DNA of 8,908 nucleotides from Gemmatimonadota bacterium. GTDB taxonomy: Bacteria; Gemmatimonadota; Gemmatimonadetes; Gemmatimonadales; GWC2-71-9. Where the stretch lies: contig QHUQ01000178.1 of the NCBI GenBank assembly GCA_003221985.1, positions 1 through 8,908 of the forward strand, read 5' to 3'. Position numbers and translations under genes: made by a program. Of this stretch, positions 1-6,419 are shown one piece after another. A model generated the notes under the pieces. That model had not been told where the DNA came from. It did not search any database and saw only the letters and a list, made by a program, of their open reading frames with translations. Numbering within the stretch: the stretch's first letter is position 1; the number at the start of each line of letters is the position of its first letter.

Positions 1-10
1 TGAGCGTGGT

Positions 11-60
11 GCGCGAGCGCAGCGACTGTGGGACTCGGAGTGATGCACGCGAGCGCTGCG
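11..60. repeat. Short imperfect direct repeat in upstream non-coding DNA
   Basis: A 14-base unit at 11-24 (GCGCGAGCGCAGCG) recurs at 47-60 with two substitutions, 36 bp further on. The second copy carries T where the first has A, so CGCAGCG (18-24) and CGCTGCG (54-60) can also pair as a 7-bp stem. No gene was recognised in 1-182. The repeat may be the tail of an element starting outside the window or part of a leader region; its function is unknown. Confidence 0.4.
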
Positions 61-90
61 GCAGGGGCGCCACGCTTCCTAGTGCGTTGT

Positions 91-134
91 GGCGCAAGCG
101 ATTAGGTGATGCCGGTCGTGGCATCACGCTTGCC
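91..134 (+). other. Hairpin / inverted repeat upstream of the first gene
   Basis: GTGATGCC (106-113) and GGCATCAC (120-127) form a perfect 8-bp inverted repeat around a 6-base loop. After a six-base bulge the stem extends with CAAGC (95-99) against GCTTG (128-132). Only three T follow, so it is a poor intrinsic terminator. It lies about 50 bp before the start at 183 and could be a 5' leader structure or a dyad operator; the sequence does not decide between these. Confidence 0.4.
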
Positions 135-170
135 TTTGTGAAGAGTCGGCCTCGGGCCACCAACACTCAC

Positions 171-175
171 GGAGG
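171..175 (+). promoter_or_regulatory. Ribosome binding site for the gene at 183
   Basis: GGAGG lies 7 bases before the ATG at 183. It supports that start over the longer open frame running back to position 6, whose extra N-terminal part is Arg-rich and has no signal peptide. Confidence 0.75.
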
Positions 176-182
176 CGAGCAC

Positions 183-818
183 ATGTTCAAATTCAGAAAC
201 TTGGCGATGCTGACGGCACCGGTCGCGATCGCGCTGACCGCGTGGAGCTGCGATCGGCAGCCGAACGCGGTGGCGCCGGCGATCGGTACGCCGCTGGCGC
301 ACTTCCAAGAATTTCAATGTACGCCGTTCAAGATGACCGGCGGTGGGCGGATCGACTATCCCCCCGGCACGGCCGAGAAGAACGACCCAGCCAGCCATAT
401 CTACGAGACGTTCGGGGCCCACGTGATGTCTTCCGGTCAGCGGGATCAGAACGGAACCTGCCTGGCGGACAAGGGCGCCCTGGAATGGATCGACCACCGG
501 CCGGACTATCGCGTCGGCGGGCATCCCCTCAACCTTCACGCGACCGAGATCACCTTCGCGGAAGTGGCGCCCCCGCCGGCTACCGACTGCAAGGATGGCG
601 GCGCGCATTGGGGCGGGAAGCTGCGGGTGCAGAACACGGGACAGGAGAATCTCGATTTCGAAGTGTGGGACTGCGACGACGGTGAGCCCGGCGTCGGCCA
701 CGACGGCTTCGCCATCAGGGTGCCGGCGATCGGCTACGCGGTGATGTGCTGGGACTCGCATGCGGAGCCCACCTGCATACTGACGGGCGGGAACAGGCAG
801 TTCCACCCGACGCACTAA
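183..818 (+). CDS. Secreted protein resembling the post-COAP-1 domain
   Basis: The product has 211 residues. Residues 1-22 form a signal peptide with a positive N-terminus and hydrophobic core. Cys23 follows Ala-Trp-Ser; this resembles a lipoprotein site, but Trp at -2 is unusual, so lipidation is uncertain. The mature part opens with MTGGGRI (51-57), has WIDH (102-105) and DDGEPG (165-170), and ends with TGGNRQFH (201-208). This order (TGGG near the start, a Y/W-x-DH centre, DxGEPG, and a GGN-x-Q-x-H end) is what I recall for the post-COAP-1 family, small extracellular beta-rich domains of unknown function. Six further Cys (46, 93, 136, 164, 189, 198) could form disulfides. A good ribosome binding site supports the start. 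It lies 37 bp before the choice-of-anchor P gene and is probably co-transcribed with it. The family call rests on motif resemblance, not a search. Confidence 0.7.
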   Translation: MFKFRNLAMLTAPVAIALTAWSCDRQPNAVAPAIGTPLAHFQEFQCTPFKMTGGGRIDYPPGTAEKNDPASHIYETFGAHVMSSGQRDQNGTCLADKGALEWIDHRPDYRVGGHPLNLHATEITFAEVAPPPATDCKDGGAHWGGKLRVQNTGQENLDFEVWDCDDGEPGVGHDGFAIRVPAIGYAVMCWDSHAEPTCILTGGNRQFHPTH

Positions 819-842
819 CGCTGGGATCGCCATGATCTCGGC

Positions 843-850
843 AAGGAGGA
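843..850 (+). promoter_or_regulatory. Strong ribosome binding site setting the start at 856
   Basis: AAGGAGGA, nearly the full anti-Shine-Dalgarno complement, ends 5 bases before ATG 856. It favours 856 over the in-frame ATG at 832, which would place the site inside the coding sequence. Confidence 0.8.
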
Positions 851-855
851 ATACG

Positions 856-1399
856 ATGAAGATCGACACGATGCGGCGGGCGATCCGTCTGGCGGGACTC
901 GTCCTGCCGATGAGCTGGATGGCGGGCTCCGTCGCGGCGCAGATGCGGACCGCGAATGCCCAGGCGTTCGGCGTTTCCGTAAACACGCCGACCGTCAACC
1001 AGACGAGCCCGTACGCTGTCCTGCCGGCGGGTGAGGCGATGGCCACGGATCAGGGTCAGAGCGTCGACGTGGCGGGCCTGGTCAGTGCGCAAGATGCGTT
1101 CGCCATCGTCACCGGCGACGCGGACCCGACATACGGCTCCGAGTCTCGCGAACCTGGTCGTGAATGGGACGGCAGTATCAGACCCCGCTCCCAACACGCG
1201 CGTCAACCTGCCCGATGTGGGTTATGTGTTGCTGAACGAGCAGAGCCTGACGGGCGACGGCGTGACGACGAGCGGCATCACGGTCAACATGATCCATGTG
1301 GTGCTGCAACAGCCGATCCTCGGGTTCTTGGGCCAGGTGATCGGTTACCAGACGGTGGGGAATATCATCGTCGGGTCGGCGACGAGCAGTGTGAACTAG
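856..1399 (+). pseudogene. Choice-of-anchor P family protein, frame disrupted
   Basis: The N-terminal half reads in the frame of ATG 856: a signal peptide (hydrophobic segment, then VAAQ), AFGVSVNTP, DVAGLVSAQDAFAIV and GDADPT, ending near 1131. The C-terminal half reads one base over: SLANLVVNGT, APNTRVNLPDVGYVLLNEQ, ITVNMIHVVL and GNIIVGSATS, with a stop at 1399. Both halves match what I know of choice-of-anchor P proteins, extracellular beta-rich domains of unknown function on varied anchors, so this is one gene broken at about 1130-1140. Read without the shift, the first frame runs to 1425 with an unrelated tail of about 98 residues. Family members are usually longer in the middle, so part of the domain may also be deleted. 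No slippery heptamer is visible at the junction, making programmed frameshifting unlikely. A sequencing or assembly error is the main alternative. It follows the post-COAP-1-like gene and precedes a terminator. Confidence 0.7.
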
Positions 1400-1434
1400 C
1401 CTCGGCGCTCACCGCCGCGGCCTAATAAACAAAG

Positions 1435-1481
1435 CCCGTCCCCGGGTGACGCGATACGCGCCGCCCGGGACGGGTTTTTTT
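1435..1481. terminator. Intrinsic terminator, probably bidirectional
   Basis: CCCGTCCCCGGG (1435-1446) pairs with CCCGGGACGGG (1464-1474) with one bulged C, and the loop contains a GCG/CGC mini-stem. Seven T follow at 1475-1481, so it ends the plus-strand unit. On the other strand the stem is followed by CTTTGTTTATTA, T-rich enough to also stop the convergent gene whose stop codon is at 1490. Confidence 0.85.
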
Positions 1482-1489
1482 CTAGGCGC

Positions 1490-2371
1490 TCACTCGTCGG
1501 ATGGTCGGATCCAGCCGAGACGCGATTCCGAGTCGGCGTCGTGCCACGCCCGGCGCGCCCGCACCAGCAGATCGCTCGCGCTGCCGGGGGCGTACGCGAG
1601 GTTACCGACCGCGTCGTAGCCGGCGCGCAGCAGGAACGACGGGACGGCGCCGGCGGCGTCGTGCGAACGACGTCGCATCTCGCCGGCGAGCCGCTGCGCG
1701 AGCTGGATCGCGCCGGTGGTGCCGGTCCGGGGCGCGACGACGGCGAACTCCGCGGCGGCGATCCGGCCCGACACGTCCGAATGTCGCACGCCGCTCTTGA
1801 TCGCCTGGGCGCAGAACGCCGTCACGTCGGCCAGCGCGTGGTCGTCCTCCACCTCGATCGCGAGCACGAGGCACGCGAGCGCGCCGTGCGCCCGCACCGA
1901 CAGCGCCCCCAACTCCTCAACGCGCCGCGAGAGCCCCTGGAGGTTGTAGAGGCCCGTCTCGCGATCGACGTGGCTGCCCGATTGCATTTGTTCCGCCAGG
2001 GTCTTGAGCTGCGCGTAGGTGTCGAGTTTGATGAGCAGCTCGGCGACGTCGAGCGGCTCGCCCAAGACATCGGAAGCGCCGGCGCGCAGGACGGCGAGCC
2101 GCGCGTCGCGCGACGCCAGTTCGCCCACGATGAAGATGGGCGTGTGCGGCGTGACGCGCGGCGCGGCGCGCAGCAGCCGGCACAGCTCGGCAAGCTCCAT
2201 GTCGGGAAGAGTGGCCGCGGCGACGATCGCGTCGGGCGCGGTGCGGCGCACGGCTGCCAGCGCGGCTTGAGCCGAGGGCACGCGCACCACGGCGTACACG
2301 CCGGCCTCGAGCTCCCCGGCCACCGGGTCGAGCGACTGCTCGTCCGCGCTGACGATCAGGACCACGCCCAT
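1490..2371 (-). CDS. Degenerate receiver plus degenerate GGDEF protein with intact I-site
   Basis: The product has 293 residues. Residues 1-120 have a receiver-like fold pattern: VLIV at 4-7, PDAIVAAATLPD at 46-57, and an EP at the usual KP position (105-106). The catalytic residues are gone: Ser8/Ala9 replace the acidic pair, Ala52 the phospho-Asp, Gly83 the Thr/Ser and Glu105 the Lys. Residues about 136-240 form a GGDEF-type domain (DRETGLYN at 136-143; SGRIAAAEFAVV at 201-212). The signature is AAAEF (205-209), and Ala171 replaces the first metal Asp, so diguanylate cyclase activity is not expected. The inhibitory-site motif RxxD survives as RHSD (196-199), exactly five residues before the signature as in active cyclases. 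A c-di-GMP-binding or scaffold role is therefore the best guess, as known for other degenerate GGDEF proteins such as PelD. Its place beside exopolysaccharide genes fits. No membrane segment was seen. The ATG start has no clear ribosome binding site. Confidence 0.85.
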   Translation of the reverse strand: MGVVLIVSADEQSLDPVAGELEAGVYAVVRVPSAQAALAAVRRTAPDAIVAAATLPDMELAELCRLLRAAPRVTPHTPIFIVGELASRDARLAVLRAGASDVLGEPLDVAELLIKLDTYAQLKTLAEQMQSGSHVDRETGLYNLQGLSRRVEELGALSVRAHGALACLVLAIEVEDDHALADVTAFCAQAIKSGVRHSDVSGRIAAAEFAVVAPRTGTTGAIQLAQRLAGEMRRRSHDAAGAVPSFLLRAGYDAVGNLAYAPGSASDLLVRARRAWHDADSESRLGWIRPSDE

Positions 2372-2417
2372 GTCGTTGATCCGGCGCTTGCAAGATTCAG
2401 TCCGACCAACCCTTTGG

Positions 2418-2423
2418 ATTACA
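2418..2423 (-). promoter_or_regulatory. Candidate -10 element for the REC-GGDEF gene
   Basis: Read on the minus strand the sequence is TGTAAT, one mismatch from TATAAT, about 46 bp before the start at 2371. No convincing -35 hexamer is found at 16-18 bp spacing, so the call is weak. It directly adjoins the dyad at 2424-2433. Confidence 0.2.
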
Positions 2424-2456
2424 GGGATTTCCCCAGGCTAGGATGGGAATTGTCCC
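2424..2456. promoter_or_regulatory. Two tandem GGGA/TCCC dyads in the promoter gap
   Basis: GGGATTTCCC (2424-2433) and GGGAATTGTCCC (2445-2456) are inverted repeats with the same GGGA/TCCC arms and different spacers. Their centres are 22 bp apart, about two helical turns, the spacing expected for a cooperatively bound pair of dimers. They lie in the 166-bp gap upstream of the minus-strand regulator gene. Operator function is an inference. Confidence 0.3.
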
Positions 2457-2537
2457 TACAACGGGGCGACGGCATCTACTTGAGCGGCTTGGTGTGCTAC
2501 GCGATTCGGGAGGGTCTCGTGAAACTGTGATCCCGGT

Positions 2538-3230
2538 TCACCACGCGCCTCGCCGGCCGAGCATCACGGCGGGCGTGAGCAGCATGATCCTCAAATCCTC
2601 GATCGTCGAGCGGTGACGGATGTACTCGAGATCATAGCTGAGCTTGTGCCGGACATCGTCCACGCTGCTGTCGTACGACCGGTTGATCTGGGCCCAGCCC
2701 GTGATCCCGGGCAGAACGCGCTGGCGCTGCGCGTATTCCCGTATCTGGCCGCGCAGGAAGGCAAAAATCGTGGGCTGCTCCGGGCGCGGGCCCACGATAT
2801 TCATGTCGCCCGCCAGGACGTTCCACAACTGCGGCAACTCGTCGAGCCGGAGCTTGCGCAGCACCCTTCCCACTGGCGTGACACGCGGATCGTCGCGCAA
2901 CGCCCATACCTCCGGCGACGCTCCATCGTCCGCGCGCATGGTGCGGAATTTGTACATCATGAACGTCCGGCCGCCGTGGTCTGCGTGGCGCCGGGAGTTA
3001 CCGCCCTCGTTGCCCAGCGCCCGCCGATCGAGGCCGATGCGCTGCTGCGCGAACAGGACGGGCCCACGAGACGTCAGCTTGATCAGTACCGCAATGGTGA
3101 TCATCAGCGGCAGGGCAAGAACCAACGCCAGCGTTGCAATGACGAGATTGAGCACACGCCGAGCTCCGTCGACGTCGCTCTGCGGCGCGACGACGGCCCA
3201 AGTGAACGGACGCAGCCCAGGAAGCGTCAT
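2538..3230 (-). CDS. Polyprenyl-phosphate sugar-1-phosphate transferase (bacterial sugar transferase family)
   Basis: This enzyme would transfer a sugar-1-phosphate from a nucleotide sugar to undecaprenyl phosphate at the inner membrane, the first step of exopolysaccharide repeat-unit synthesis (WbaP/ExoY/PssY-like core). In the 230-residue form, a hydrophobic membrane helix with a central Pro (Pro41) spans about 28-50. It is followed by SRGPVLFAQQRIG (54-66), YKFRTM (93-98), the catalytic-type Asp130-Glu131 in LRLDELPQLWNVL, NIVGPRPEQP (144-153) and PGITGWAQIN (174-183). It is a core-only enzyme without the extra N-terminal helices of WbaP. About 20 residues (67-89, rich in G, R and H) are inserted before the KFRTM motif. 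I favour ATG 3230; an in-frame GTG at 3296 would add 22 residues with less GC-biased codons, and neither start has a clear ribosome binding site. It is divergent from the Wzc-like gene. Sugar specificity cannot be read. Confidence 0.93.
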   Translation of the reverse strand: MTLPGLRPFTWAVVAPQSDVDGARRVLNLVIATLALVLALPLMITIAVLIKLTSRGPVLFAQQRIGLDRRALGNEGGNSRRHADHGGRTFMMYKFRTMRADDGASPEVWALRDDPRVTPVGRVLRKLRLDELPQLWNVLAGDMNIVGPRPEQPTIFAFLRGQIREYAQRQRVLPGITGWAQINRSYDSSVDDVRHKLSYDLEYIRHRSTIEDLRIMLLTPAVMLGRRGAW

Positions 3231-3283
3231 GCCCCCGGTGAGTCGCAAGGCCTGTGCCGCTTCAAGGGGATGTGCGGTCTTGA

Positions 3284-3295
3284 TGCCACATGGCA
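3284..3295. repeat. Small dyad between the divergent exopolysaccharide genes
   Basis: TGCCA-CA-TGGCA is a perfect 5-bp inverted repeat in the divergent region between the sugar transferase and the Wzc-like gene. It could be a regulator site for both directions; if the transferase starts at GTG 3296 it would instead lie in coding sequence. No solid promoter was found in 3231-3383; TATAGG at 3358-3363 is only a loose -10 candidate for the plus strand. Confidence 0.25.
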
Positions 3296-3383
3296 CGGCT
3301 GCCGCTTGTAGGAGGCGTGCGACGGCACCGCGATGGCCTTGATGAAGACGTGTGCGGTATAGGTCTTGCTGCGTGAACGTTTG

Positions 3384-5759
3384 ATGAATCCAAGGCCTCT
3401 TCCGGCGATCCGCAGTCAGTCGGCGCCGGTCCTGCGGCGCGCTAACGCTTCTGCGGCGCCGAGTCTCCCCGAAGCCGAATCGGGTCCTGATTGGCGTCGC
3501 CTCGCCAGCGCGCTGCTACGCTTCAAGTGGATTGTGCTCCTCATGGTGCTGTTGGGCTTGGGCGGCGCCGTCGCGGCGACCCGTCTGCTGCGTCCGATTT
3601 ACAGGGCGCAGGCGAACGTCTGGGTCGACGTGCCGGACCGGCGCGGTGACCCGCACGCCGACACGCGGGGCCCGATCCGGCAAGGCGCGCTGCTCGACGC
3701 CGATGCGTGGGTGGAACTGTTACGGTCCTACGTCGTGATGGACCAGGTCGTGCGAGACCTGCGTCTCTACCTCGATGTGAAACGACTCGGCGACCGTCCG
3801 AGCTTCGCCGGTTTCAGCGTGAGCGACGATTTCCGCCCGGGCGAGTACCGCCTGAACATCTCCGATAACGGCAGGCAGTACACGTTGACCTCCGCCGCAG
3901 GACTGACGCTCGAGCGCGGAACGGTCGGGGATTCTGTAGGCAGCCGGTTCGGCTTCCGGTGGGTCCCTGCCCCGGGGACCTTGCCGGCCGGGCGCAGCGT
4001 CGAGTTCGCCGTGATGCCGCCGCGCGACGCCGCGACCCGGCTCGGCGAGGAACTGCAGGTCCAGATGGACATGAACGGCAACTTCCTGGCACTGGAGCTG
4101 CGCGGCACCAACCCAATGCTCATTTCCAAGATTCTGAACGCCGTGACCCAGCGCTACGTGGAAGTAGCCGCCCAGTTGAAGCGCGAAAAGCTCACCGAGC
4201 TGACGAAGATTCTCGAAGACCAGTTGACGACCGCCAAGCGGAATCTGGACGAGGCCGAAGACGCGCAGCGGCGCTTCCGCACGCGCACCATCACGCTGCC
4301 GTCCGATCAACAGCGTCCCGGAGCGGCCGCCGAGACCCGTGACCCGATCCGGGCGAGCTTCTTCGATATGGCGGTCGAGCGCGACCAGCTGCGACGGGAC
4401 CGTGACGCACTCGAACGCCTGTTGACGCAAGCCGGGGGACTACAGACGGACGCGTTGTCCGCCATCAAGTCGGCGCAGGATGCCCCCGAGCTGTCGAACG
4501 CGCTCAAAGAGCTGAGCGACAAGCAAGCGCAGGCACGCACTTACCGGTATCACTACTCCGAGGCCTATCCGCCGCTGCAGCACCTGGCTGCCGAGATCAC
4601 GGAGCTGCAGGAGCGCACGATCCCCACGCTCGCGCGGGCGCTCGCGTCGCAGCTGGCGGACCGTGAGTCGGAGCTCGAGCGGCAGGTGAACAGCGCATCG
4701 AACGATCTGCGCCAGATTCCCGGCCGGGCCATCGAGGAAGTGCGCTTGAATCGCAATGTCGAGCTGAAAGAGCAGACGTATACCCAACTGCAGCAGCGTT
4801 ACGATCAGGCCCGGCTCTCCGCGGAGGCCACGGTTCCGGATGTCCGGGTTCTCGATCCGGCCGTCGTGCCGCAGCGCCCCGTCAAGAACACGGCGCCACG
4901 CCTCCTGCTCATGGGACTCGTGGCCGGCCTCGGGCTCGGTGTGCTGGGCGCGATCGTCCTCGACCGCGCGGACCCCAGAGTACGGTACCCGGAGCAGGTG
5001 TCGCGCGACCTTGGGGTGCCGATCCTCGGCGCGGTGCCGCACTTGCGTGCCAAGGAACCGGTGGAAGTCATCGAAGCGCTGCGTGGCCTGCGCCTCAACG
5101 TGCTCAACGAGTACGGTGCCGAAACACCCGTGCTCTTCACGGTAACGAGCCCCGGACCGGGCGATGGGAAGTCGTTCTTGTCGGCCAATCTGGCGCTGGC
5201 GTTCGCCGACGGAGGCCATCGCACGCTGTTGGTGGACGGTGACATCCGCCGTGGCACGCTGCACCGCCGCTTCAAGGCCAATCGCCGGCCCGGCCTCGTC
5301 GATTATCTCCGTGGGGAAGCCGGGATTGGGCGTGAGCTCATCGTGCAACAGACGCCGTACCCGCAGCTTGCATTCATCGGCTGTGGCACGCGTACACAAC
5401 GCGCTCCGGAGGTCCTGGGGTCACCGGCCATGGCCCAGCTCCTCGCCGAGCTGCGCGAGCAGTATGACGTGATCGTGGTTGACAGCCCGCCGCTCACGGC
5501 GGGAGTCGATCCGTTCATCCTCGGAACGGCGACGGGTTCGCTGTTGCTCGTGCTCAGGACCGGGCATAGCCATCGCGATGTCACAGGGGCGAAACTCGAG
5601 ATGCTGGACCGTCTCCCGATCCGCTTGCTCGGGGCCGTGTTGAACGACATCCCTCGGGAAGCCGCCTACGGTTACTACGCGTACTACTCCTACTATCTGC
5701 CCGGCTACGAAGCCGTGGACGAAGGCGCCGGCCGTACGTCCGGTCCACGGGTAGTTTAG
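3384..5759 (+). CDS. Wzc-like chain-length determinant fused to a bacterial tyrosine kinase
   Basis: This inner-membrane co-polymerase would regulate exopolysaccharide chain length and assembly through cycles of tyrosine autophosphorylation. The 791-residue form has a cytoplasmic N-terminus and a first membrane helix at about 47-68. A large periplasmic Wzz/GumC-type region follows, with a helical, probably coiled-coil part at about 260-470. A Pro-rich stretch (VVPQRPVKNTAPR) leads into the second helix at about 507-528. The C-terminal kinase has a Walker A motif GPGDGKS (Lys596), Walker A' LLVDGDIRR (Asp618, Asp620) and Walker B VIVVDSPP (Asp700). The tail cluster from Tyr762 to Tyr775 holds eight Tyr, the usual autophosphorylation sites. 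All key motifs are intact, and the fused arrangement is the diderm (Wzc) type. An in-frame TTG at 3366 would add six residues; ATG 3384 is preferred, although neither has a good ribosome binding site. It is followed after 24 bp by the Wza-like gene, probably as an operon. No cognate tyrosine phosphatase is in the window. Confidence 0.95.
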   Translation: MNPRPLPAIRSQSAPVLRRANASAAPSLPEAESGPDWRRLASALLRFKWIVLLMVLLGLGGAVAATRLLRPIYRAQANVWVDVPDRRGDPHADTRGPIRQGALLDADAWVELLRSYVVMDQVVRDLRLYLDVKRLGDRPSFAGFSVSDDFRPGEYRLNISDNGRQYTLTSAAGLTLERGTVGDSVGSRFGFRWVPAPGTLPAGRSVEFAVMPPRDAATRLGEELQVQMDMNGNFLALELRGTNPMLISKILNAVTQRYVEVAAQLKREKLTELTKILEDQLTTAKRNLDEAEDAQRRFRTRTITLPSDQQRPGAAAETRDPIRASFFDMAVERDQLRRDRDALERLLTQAGGLQTDALSAIKSAQDAPELSNALKELSDKQAQARTYRYHYSEAYPPLQHLAAEITELQERTIPTLARALASQLADRESELERQVNSASNDLRQIPGRAIEEVRLNRNVELKEQTYTQLQQRYDQARLSAEATVPDVRVLDPAVVPQRPVKNTAPRLLLMGLVAGLGLGVLGAIVLDRADPRVRYPEQVSRDLGVPILGAVPHLRAKEPVEVIEALRGLRLNVLNEYGAETPVLFTVTSPGPGDGKSFLSANLALAFADGGHRTLLVDGDIRRGTLHRRFKANRRPGLVDYLRGEAGIGRELIVQQTPYPQLAFIGCGTRTQRAPEVLGSPAMAQLLAELREQYDVIVVDSPPLTAGVDPFILGTATGSLLLVLRTGHSHRDVTGAKLEMLDRLPIRLLGAVLNDIPREAAYGYYAYYSYYLPGYEAVDEGAGRTSGPRVV

Positions 5760-5783
5760 CGGGCGAAGGGGTACAACGGTCGC

Positions 5784-6419
5784 ATGAAACGCTTTCCAGG
5801 GTCCCTGACCGTCGCAGCGGCGCTACTCACGATCGGCGTAAGTGTGGTGGCGGCGCAAACACGCGCCGCGACGTTTCAGGTGGGCGATCGCATCCTGCTG
5901 CACGTGGAAGGGGACTCCGCCCTCTCAGACACCTTCACCGTCGTAGCGGGCCCCGCCCTCCGCCTGCCGATCATCGGCGAAATCGCGCTCGCCGGCGTGC
6001 GTCGTACGGATCTCGAAGCCCATCTGACCCGCGAGTTGGGCCGCTACATCAAGGATCCCGTCGTGCAAGCGCGCGCCCTGATACGCGTATCCGTCGTCGG
6101 AGAGGTGGTCCGGCCCGGATTCTATGCCGTGCCAGTCGACCTGGTGCTGCCGGACGCACTCATGCTCGCCGGGGGCGCGACCCAGGCCGCGCGCGTCGAC
6201 CGGCTAAGCATCCTGCGCGGCAACGCCTCGTTGTGGAGCGGGACCGACCTTCAGGCGGCGATCGCGCGGGGCGCAACGCTGGATGAGCTCGGCATCCGCG
6301 CCGGTGATCGCATCCAGGTGCCCCCACGAGGCGATCCGGAATCGAAATGGCGGGTCGCCGGCATTATCATTGGAAGCGTCGCCACCGTCGTCGGCATCAT
6401 CGCACTGACCAACCGCTGA
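5784..6419 (+). CDS. Wza-like polysaccharide export protein (Poly_export plus SLBB)
   Basis: This periplasmic/outer-membrane export protein would partner the Wzc-like kinase encoded 24 bp upstream to move polymer out of the cell. The product has 211 residues. A signal peptide ends VVAAQ (about residue 24). The Poly_export domain covers about 29-97 (FQVGDRILL at 31-39, LPIIGEIALAGV at 61-72, a KDP at 90-92). One SLBB-type domain covers about 100-180 (VSVVGEVVRPGFYAVP, then LMLAGGAT, then GDRIQVP). A hydrophobic helix at about 190-208 is followed by the last residues TNR. It is shorter than Wza (about 380 residues, more SLBB repeats). It has no lipobox Cys, so it would be released by signal peptidase I rather than lipidated. 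The terminal helix could be the outer-membrane helix seen in Wza-type proteins or an inner-membrane anchor. GAAGGGG about 14 bases upstream of the ATG is a poorly spaced ribosome binding site. Confidence 0.92.
   Translation: MKRFPGSLTVAAALLTIGVSVVAAQTRAATFQVGDRILLHVEGDSALSDTFTVVAGPALRLPIIGEIALAGVRRTDLEAHLTRELGRYIKDPVVQARALIRVSVVGEVVRPGFYAVPVDLVLPDALMLAGGATQAARVDRLSILRGNASLWSGTDLQAAIARGATLDELGIRAGDRIQVPPRGDPESKWRVAGIIIGSVATVVGIIALTNR

Noticed and set aside
102..1046. Long minus-strand open frame of 314 codons
   Set aside because: It lies antisense to the secreted-protein gene, which has a good ribosome binding site and signal peptide. Its own translation shows no family features.
1081..1150. 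Programmed ribosomal frameshifting in the choice-of-anchor P gene
   Set aside because: There is no slippery heptamer or obvious stimulatory structure at the junction, and such recoding is not known for this family.
2389..2404. Sigma-54-like GG-N10-GC pattern (TTGCA at -12) on the minus strand before the REC-GGDEF gene
   Set aside because: The -24 half matches poorly beyond the GG. The implied transcript start would lie only a few bases before the ATG, so chance is likely.
1541..2530. Long plus-strand open frame of 329 codons
   Set aside because: It is antisense to the REC-GGDEF gene, rich in Arg, Gly, Asp and Val with no recognisable domain. It arises from the high GC content of the true gene on the other strand.
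3339..3363. TTGATG and TATAGG as a promoter for the Wzc-like gene
   Set aside because: The hexamers are only 13 bp apart, too close for a sigma-70 promoter, and no better -35 is present.
4440..5399. Minus-strand open frame of 319 codons inside the Wzc-like gene
   Set aside because: The plus-strand frame carries an intact kinase with all Walker motifs. The antisense reading is a compositional shadow.
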